Notes under the pieces: generated by a model
Databases searched by the model: none
The model's input: only the letters and a program-made list of their open reading frames with translations
What the model was told of the DNA's origin: nothing
Assembly (NCBI RefSeq): GCF_042663885.1
Contig: NZ_JBHSXV010000001.1
Length of the DNA: 64,000 nt
Origin: Aquipuribacter hungaricus
Lineage (GTDB): Bacteria; Actinomycetota; Actinomycetes; Actinomycetales; JBBAYJ01
Strand: one strand, 5' to 3'
Position numbers and translations under genes: made by a program
Part shown: positions 58,797 through 64,000 of the stretch, one piece after another
Position numbering within the stretch: the first letter of the stretch is position 1
Layout of the letters: each line of letters starts with the position of its first letter

Positions 58797-59465
58797 GTGA
58801 GCGCGAGCCGGTTCCTCGAGGTCGAGCCGCGCCGCCTGCCCGGCTGGGTGGCGCGCTACACCGACGCCCGCGGGGGCGCGGTGGCGGTCCTGTCCACGCC
58901 CGCGGGCCTCGACCTGCGCGGCGAGGACGGCTCGCTCGCGCACGTCGCCCTGCTCGACCCGCCCGCCGGGCGGCCGGACGGTCCCGTCGACGACGTCGGG
59001 GCCGCGGCCGACGACCTGGCCGCCCTCGCGGCGGCGCCCCGCACCCTGCTGGTGTGCCTGGTCCGCCGGGGCGGCTGGACCGTCGGCGTGGTCCGCGACG
59101 GCAGCGTCCTGTCCGGCAGCTCGGGCCGGCGCTACGTCCAGGGCACGACCGCCGCCGGCGGCTGGTCCCAGCAGCGCTACGCCCGCCGCCGCAGCGGGCA
59201 GGCGGGCAAGCTCGCCGACGACGCGTCCTCGGCGGTCGCCCGCGTGCTCGACGTCGCGGCGGGGCTGCCGTCGGGTGCCGCGCCGGACGCCGTCGTCGTG
59301 GGCGGGGACCGGGCACTGGCCGACGTGGTCCTCGCGCCCACCGTCGCCGAGGGCTGGCCCCGGCTGGGGCCTCTCGAGGTGGGGGAGCCGCGCCGGGTGG
59401 ACCTGGAGGCGGCGGCGTCGCGCGTGCTCGCGCTGCGCGTCACGGTGCACGACGCCCCGGGCTAG
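58797..59465 (+). CDS. acVLRF1-type peptidyl-tRNA hydrolase (Vms1/ANKZF1-like release factor)
   Basis: A 222-residue protein of the actinobacterial VLRF1 family, related to eukaryotic Vms1/ANKZF1, which frees peptides from stalled 60S ribosome complexes. The catalytic motif is GGWSQQRYARRRSGQAGKLA (about residues 121-140), with the essential Gln in place of the GGQ of ordinary release factors. It probably clears peptidyl-tRNA from split 50S subunits. The GTG start gives MSASRFLEVEPRRLPGW; no clear ribosome-binding site. A terminator hairpin covers its last codons, so it is the end of the suf transcript. Confidence 0.85.
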   Translation: MSASRFLEVEPRRLPGWVARYTDARGGAVAVLSTPAGLDLRGEDGSLAHVALLDPPAGRPDGPVDDVGAAADDLAALAAAPRTLLVCLVRRGGWTVGVVRDGSVLSGSSGRRYVQGTTAAGGWSQQRYARRRSGQAGKLADDASSAVARVLDVAAGLPSGAAPDAVVVGGDRALADVVLAPTVAEGWPRLGPLEVGEPRRVDLEAAASRVLALRVTVHDAPG

Positions 59466-59480
59466 GCCCGGGGCGTCGTG
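59448..59480 (+). terminator. Terminator hairpin containing the stop codon
   Basis: CACGACGCCCCGGG (59448-59461) pairs perfectly with the arm at 59467-59480. The TAG stop codon of the acVLRF1 gene (59463-59465) lies within the 5-base loop. Confidence 0.9.
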
Positions 59481-59513
59481 TGCGCGGTGAGGGTGCGCTG
59501 CGAGGGTGCGGCG

Positions 59514-60602
59514 TCAGGCGCGCGAGCCGCTGGCCCAGAGCGCCCGGTTGTCCGAGCGGTAGACGACGAGGTTGCCGTCGTCCTGCAGGACGAGCCGGGC
59601 GCTCGGGTTGGCGGAGGTCCCGGAGCTCCACACCGGCCGGTTGCCGGAGGCGTAGACGACGAGGTTGCCGTCGGCCTGCATGACCATGCGCGCGGCGGGG
59701 TTGCCGTGGGTGCGGGTGCTCCACACCGGGCGCGAGCCCGGGGCGTAGACGACGAAGTTGCCGTCGGCCTGCATCACGGCGGCCATGCCGCCGCGCGGGG
59801 AGGTGAGGGCCGCGCCGGTGGGCAGCGCCTGGCCGGGGTACATGCCGGGGCCGTTGGCGAGGGTGCCGCGGGTGCCGGGCGGGGGGCAGGGGCTGTAGTT
59901 CGGACCGGTGTAGGCCGGGGCGAGCTCGCCGGTGTGCGTGACGCACGGGCCGCGGTCGACCTGGGTGACGGCGCTGCCGGTCCACCAGGAGGTCCGCTTG
60001 TAGGCGCCGTCCCAGGACAGCGAGATGTGGACGTGGTCGGTGTGGGGGCTGGCGCCGGTGTACGCCTTCCACTTCCCGTTCCAGGACTGCCAGGTCTGGC
60101 GGTTCCAGATGACGTACTGCACGCCGAGGCGGCGGGCGTTGCCGCCGGCCACGCCCTGCGCGTCCGGCCCGACGAGCCAGGCGAGGAACGAGTCGGCGAG
60201 GGCCTTCTCGGCGGGGACCCCCGCGTTGAGCATCCAGTCGTACGCGCGGCCCTCCTTGTGCTCGCTCGTGCCGCCCTGGCCGCAGGCGCGGACGGTGCCG
60301 CCCGCGTTGGCGCGGCCGTACGCGGCCTTCAGCAGGTCCCGCAGCGCGGCGGCGCCGGGGGTCTCCGTGCCGCTGCACGACACCTGGCCCTGGTAGCCCG
60401 ACGGGGCGTCGGGGGCGGTGGCGAACGGGACCGGCGGCACGGGTGCGGCGCTGGCGGGCGCGGCCACGGCCACGAGGGAGCCGGCGGCGAGGACGGCGGC
60501 CACCGCGAGGCGGAGGACCGGTCCGAGGCGCCGGGCGAGGCCGCTCGGGCGGGTGCCCGTCGGGGCGGTGAGGGCGGGGCGGGACGTCGGTGTCGGCATC
60601 AT
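59514..60602 (-). CDS. Secreted M15-like protein with a bulb-type lectin domain
   Basis: A 362-residue exported protein. A Sec signal peptide (VAAVLAAGSLVAVAAPASA) leads to an M15/ARB-07466-like domain (about residues 70-210) with TSEHKEGRAYDWMLNAG and HTDHVHISLSWDG, which keep the zinc-ligand pattern His-Asp-His of D,D-carboxypeptidase-like folds. The C-terminal 120 residues are a bulb-type (B-)lectin domain with three repeats of the mannose-binding pattern (QADGNFVVY, QADGNLVVY, QDDGNLVVY). Probably a cell-wall enzyme or binding protein tethered to glycans; enzyme activity is inference. ATG with AGGAAG 3 bases upstream; a second ATG follows directly. Confidence 0.85.
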   Translation of the reverse strand: MMPTPTSRPALTAPTGTRPSGLARRLGPVLRLAVAAVLAAGSLVAVAAPASAAPVPPVPFATAPDAPSGYQGQVSCSGTETPGAAALRDLLKAAYGRANAGGTVRACGQGGTSEHKEGRAYDWMLNAGVPAEKALADSFLAWLVGPDAQGVAGGNARRLGVQYVIWNRQTWQSWNGKWKAYTGASPHTDHVHISLSWDGAYKRTSWWTGSAVTQVDRGPCVTHTGELAPAYTGPNYSPCPPPGTRGTLANGPGMYPGQALPTGAALTSPRGGMAAVMQADGNFVVYAPGSRPVWSTRTHGNPAARMVMQADGNLVVYASGNRPVWSSGTSANPSARLVLQDDGNLVVYRSDNRALWASGSRA

Positions 60603-60723
60603 CGTCTTCCTGGCGGGGGTCGTCTGGTCACGGTCAGGTCACGTGTCCATCGGCAGGGACTGGCCCGCGCCTGAGTCAAGACGACACGCCGCCCAGGGTG
60701 GGTCCTATCACGCCCATACCGGA

Positions 60724-61374
60724 TCAGTCGACCAGGCCGCGGGCGGCGAGGGCGTCGCCCGTGGCCCGGGCGTGGGCCACCGCCCGGACGACGGTGGGCG
60801 TGACGAGGGCCCGGACGTCCCGCCCGCGGCCCCGTGCGCGCGCCGCGTCCCGGGCCTGCGCCGCGACGTCCCACAGCACGTCGACGCTGCGCAGCGCCAG
60901 GGTGAGGGTGAGCGCCACCCGGTCCGGGTGCAGGTGCCCGCGCAGCCCCGGCACCAGGCGCAGCGGGGCGACCGCGCGGGCCACGGTGTCCAGCAGCCGG
61001 TCGGTCGGCGTGGTCACGGTGACCAGCCCGGCCAGCAGCACGAGCCCGCCCAGGTCGAGGACCACCTCCGCGCCGCGCACCGGGCCCGAGGTGAGCAGCT
61101 GGTAGCCGGCGAGCACGACCAGCGGCAGGGCCAGGCGCCGGACGGTGCCCACGACGACGCCCGGCGGGGTGCGCGCCCAGGCGTGCCCGGCCAGGGCCGC
61201 CACCAGGCAGGCCCCGCCCACCAGCAGGGCCAGGGCGCCCGGCGGGCCGGACGACCGCACGCCGACGACGAGCACGGCTGCCACCGCGAGGACGAGCAGC
61301 GCCCAGCCGGCCGGGAGGCGGTGCAGCAGGGTGCGGCCGGGCCGGTGGGCGGGGACCAGCGACGGGCGCCTCAC
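60724..61374 (-). CDS. bioN: Biotin ECF transporter membrane subunit BioN (EcfT/CbiQ)
   Basis: Coupling membrane protein of an energy-coupling-factor importer (216 residues). Several helices are followed by the coupling motifs ARARGRGRD and DALAARGLVD, the Ala-Arg-Gly pattern that contacts the ATPase. The N-terminus RRPSLVPAHRPGRTLLHRLP is typical of BioN. The GTG overlaps the bioM stop (GTGA). Order bioY-bioM-bioN defines a complete biotin uptake unit. Confidence 0.9.
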   Translation of the reverse strand: MRRPSLVPAHRPGRTLLHRLPAGWALLVLAVAAVLVVGVRSSGPPGALALLVGGACLVAALAGHAWARTPPGVVVGTVRRLALPLVVLAGYQLLTSGPVRGAEVVLDLGGLVLLAGLVTVTTPTDRLLDTVARAVAPLRLVPGLRGHLHPDRVALTLTLALRSVDVLWDVAAQARDAARARGRGRDVRALVTPTVVRAVAHARATGDALAARGLVD

Positions 61375-62078
61375 GCGTCGTCCAGCAGCGCGCGGTAGGC
61401 GGCCAGGGCGGGCCCGGGGGCGTCGTCGGCGACCACCCGCCCGCCGTCGACGACGAGCACCCGGTCGCACGACGCGGCCAGGTCCAGGTCATGGGTGGCT
61501 ACCACCACGGGCACCTCGACCGCCTCGACGGTGCGGCGGAGCAGCCGGCTGTTGCGCAGGTCGAGCAGCGTCGTCGGCTCGTCCATCACCAGCAGCCGCG
61601 GCGAGGTGGCGAGCACGGCGGCCACGGCCAGGAGCTGCCGCTGCCCGCTCGACAGGTCGTGGACGCTGACGTCGGCCCGGTCGGTGAGCCCGACGTGCGC
61701 CAGGGCGGCGCGGACCCGGGCGTCCCGCTCGGGCACCGGCAGACGCAACCGCCGCAGCGACAGGGCGACGTCCTCCGCGGGGGTCGGCATGACCACCTGG
61801 GCGTCGGGGTCGGTGAACACGAAGCCGACGGCCGCCCGCGCGGCGGCGTGGTCGCGGGCGGGGTCGACGGGGCCGGGCAGGCCCGGCAGGTCGAGCAGCA
61901 CCCGGCCGGTGGTGGGCCGGGCGAGGGCGTTGAGGCAGCGCAGCAGCGTCGACTTGCCCGAGCCGTTGGCCCCGACCAGCGCGACCCGCCGCTCGCCGAG
62001 GGCGACGCTGACCCCCCGCAGGACGTCGACGCCGTCGACCCGCAGGCCGACCCGGTCGAACGTCGCCCAGGGGCTCAG
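61371..62078 (-). CDS. bioM: Biotin ECF transporter ATPase BioM, apparently starting at CTG
   Basis: ATPase subunit (235 residues) of the biotin importer. Walker A is VALVGANGSGKSTLLRCLNA, the ECF-type Q-loop GFVFTDPDAQVVMPTPAEDV, signature DLSSGQRQLLAVAAVLA and Walker B LLVMDEPTTLLD. No ATG, GTG or TTG exists in frame between the bioY stop and the conserved N-terminus, nor for many codons upstream. A CTG at 62078 overlaps the bioY stop as CTGA, the same geometry as eleven other pairs in this window, and gives LSPWATFDRVGLRVDG. I therefore call CTG the start; a sequencing error is the alternative. Confidence 0.88.
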   Translation of the reverse strand: MSPWATFDRVGLRVDGVDVLRGVSVALGERRVALVGANGSGKSTLLRCLNALARPTTGRVLLDLPGLPGPVDPARDHAAARAAVGFVFTDPDAQVVMPTPAEDVALSLRRLRLPVPERDARVRAALAHVGLTDRADVSVHDLSSGQRQLLAVAAVLATSPRLLVMDEPTTLLDLRNSRLLRRTVEAVEVPVVVATHDLDLAASCDRVLVVDGGRVVADDAPGPALAAYRALLDDA

Positions 62079-62725
62079 CGCGCGGTCGCCGGCTCGGCGG
62101 GGGCGGCCCGGCGCACGAGGATGTCCGGGAAGGCACGGTGGACGCTGGCCGCGACGAACGCGGCGAGCACGACCTTGACGCCGTCGCCCGGCAGGTAGGG
62201 GAGCACGCCGGCGACGACCGCCTCGACCGGCGACAGGCCGGCGAGCAGGACCAGTCCGAGCCAGCCGCCCAGGTAGGTGACGACGACCCCGCCGAGCGCG
62301 CCGGCGAGGATGAGCAGCGGCAGGCGGCCGCGGGTGCGGCGCACCGCGAGCAGCGCGACGACTCCGGTGACCACGGAGCCCGGCAGCCAGCCGAAGATGT
62401 AGCCCGCCGTGGGGCCGGCGAGGACGCCGAGGCCGGCGGCGCCCTGGGCGAACACGGGCAGCCCGGCCGCCCCGAGCGCCACGTACACCGCGACGGCCGC
62501 GAGCCCGCGCCACGGCCCGAGCACGAGCGCCGCCAGCATCACCCCGAGCGTCTGCAGGCTGATCGGGACCCCGGCGGCCCCGACGGGGACGGCGGGGACC
62601 AGGGCGAGCACCACGACGAGCGCGGCGAACACCGCCACCAGGGCCACGTCGCGACCGGCGCCGGCACCCGTGCCGAGACCGTCGGAGGCGTCGTCGTGGG
62701 AGGCCGGGGCGGGGGAGGGGGTCAC
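62075..62725 (-). CDS. bioY: Biotin transporter substrate-binding subunit BioY
   Basis: Membrane S-component that binds biotin (216 residues, six helices). Signature parts are VGAAGVPISLQTLGVMLAAL, GPTAGYIFGWLPGSVV and GVLPYLPGDGVKVVLAAFVA. The GTG lies 7 bases behind TACCTT and has no ribosome-binding site. It is the first gene of bioY-bioM-bioN and is divergent from the ABC-F gene. No biotin repressor gene or riboswitch is visible. Confidence 0.95.
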   Translation of the reverse strand: MTPSPAPASHDDASDGLGTGAGAGRDVALVAVFAALVVVLALVPAVPVGAAGVPISLQTLGVMLAALVLGPWRGLAAVAVYVALGAAGLPVFAQGAAGLGVLAGPTAGYIFGWLPGSVVTGVVALLAVRRTRGRLPLLILAGALGGVVVTYLGGWLGLVLLAGLSPVEAVVAGVLPYLPGDGVKVVLAAFVAASVHRAFPDILVRRAAPAEPATAR

Positions 62726-62732
62726 GACGGGA

Positions 62733-62738
62733 AAGGTA
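62733..62738 (-). promoter_or_regulatory. -10 box of the leaderless bioY operon
   Basis: On the minus strand TACCTT (62738-62733) stands 7 bases before the bioY GTG. Confidence 0.55.
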
Positions 62739-62753
62739 CTGCCCGGCTGGCAC

Positions 62754-62759
62754 TAGGAT
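62754..62759 (+). promoter_or_regulatory. Probable -10 box of the ABC-F gene
   Basis: TAGGAT lies 41 bases before the ATG, giving a leader of about 35 bases. No clear ribosome-binding site is seen in that leader. Confidence 0.4.
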
Positions 62760-62800
62760 CGAACAGCCGTGCTGACCTCTCCTGCCCCCCGCTCCCGCGC

Positions 62801-64000
<1,200 letters not shown>

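Noticed and set aside
60603..60723. Cyclic di-AMP riboswitch before the secreted M15-like gene
   Set aside because: Such riboswitches are common before actinobacterial wall-hydrolase genes, but this 121-base gap is too short and shows none of the expected conserved stems. A TTGACT box is present, but no matching -10 was found.

Overview
The window is one contiguous stretch of a very GC-rich chromosome from an actinobacterium. The evidence is gene content: RbpA, WhiA, OpcA next to Zwf, an acVLRF1-type release factor, a CoaE-GrpB fusion, and a Suf operon led by SufR. A chemoreceptor suggests motility. I cannot name the genus. I see no phage, insertion sequence, CRISPR array, rRNA or tRNA, and no gene-free stretch longer than 300 bases.

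Layout. 1-3.9 kb (minus): the livH-livM amino-acid permeases, a DUF554 membrane protein and a PaaI-type thioesterase. 4-13 kb (plus, except one methyltransferase): polA, a chemoreceptor, rpsA, coaE and arfB. 13-20 kb: a sugar ABC importer with a phytanoyl-CoA dioxygenase-like gene, divergent from a LacI-type regulator; a perfect 26-base palindrome lies between them. 20-31 kb: uvrB, uvrA and uvrC, with a convergent metallo-hydrolase/GH15 pair and a Rieske lipoprotein among them. 31-38 kb: rapZ-glmR-whiA, then gap-pgk-tpiA-secG and rbpA. 38-46.5 kb (minus): the pentose-phosphate cluster tkt, tal, pgi, zwf, opcA, pgl. 46.5-48.5 kb: ctaA-ctaB for haem A. 48.6-52 kb: an ECF sigma factor, an RskA-like anti-sigma factor, a class E/F sortase and a DUF4397 surface protein. 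52-54 kb: a two-gene ABC exporter. 54-59.5 kb: sufR-sufB-sufD-sufC-sufT and acVLRF1. 59.5-64 kb: a secreted M15-like/lectin protein, bioY-bioM-bioN, and the start of an ABC-F gene.

From memory, the order polA-rpsA-coaE-uvrB-MBL-uvrA and the order uvrC-rapZ-glmR-whiA-gap-pgk-tpiA-secG-(pentose phosphate)-cta-suf are two separate blocks in Mycobacterium tuberculosis. Here they are joined. The nucleotide-excision incision genes and the repair polymerase therefore lie within about 27 kb, and lower glycolysis sits beside the oxidative and non-oxidative pentose-phosphate genes.

Two sequence habits recur. Many genes start at a GTG or ATG placed 6-7 bases after a TANNNT -10 box and lack a ribosome-binding site, which is the mark of leaderless mRNAs. 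Twelve gene pairs overlap by exactly four bases (NTGA), which implies translational coupling; one of them, bioY-bioM, apparently uses a CTG start. The most unusual items are the Suf operon without SufS/SufU, a LivH permease with a secreted Ig-like domain fused in front, the sortase/DUF4397/ECF-sigma module with no visible sorting motif, the back-to-back -10 boxes between polA and the thioesterase gene, and the operator palindrome of the sugar operon.
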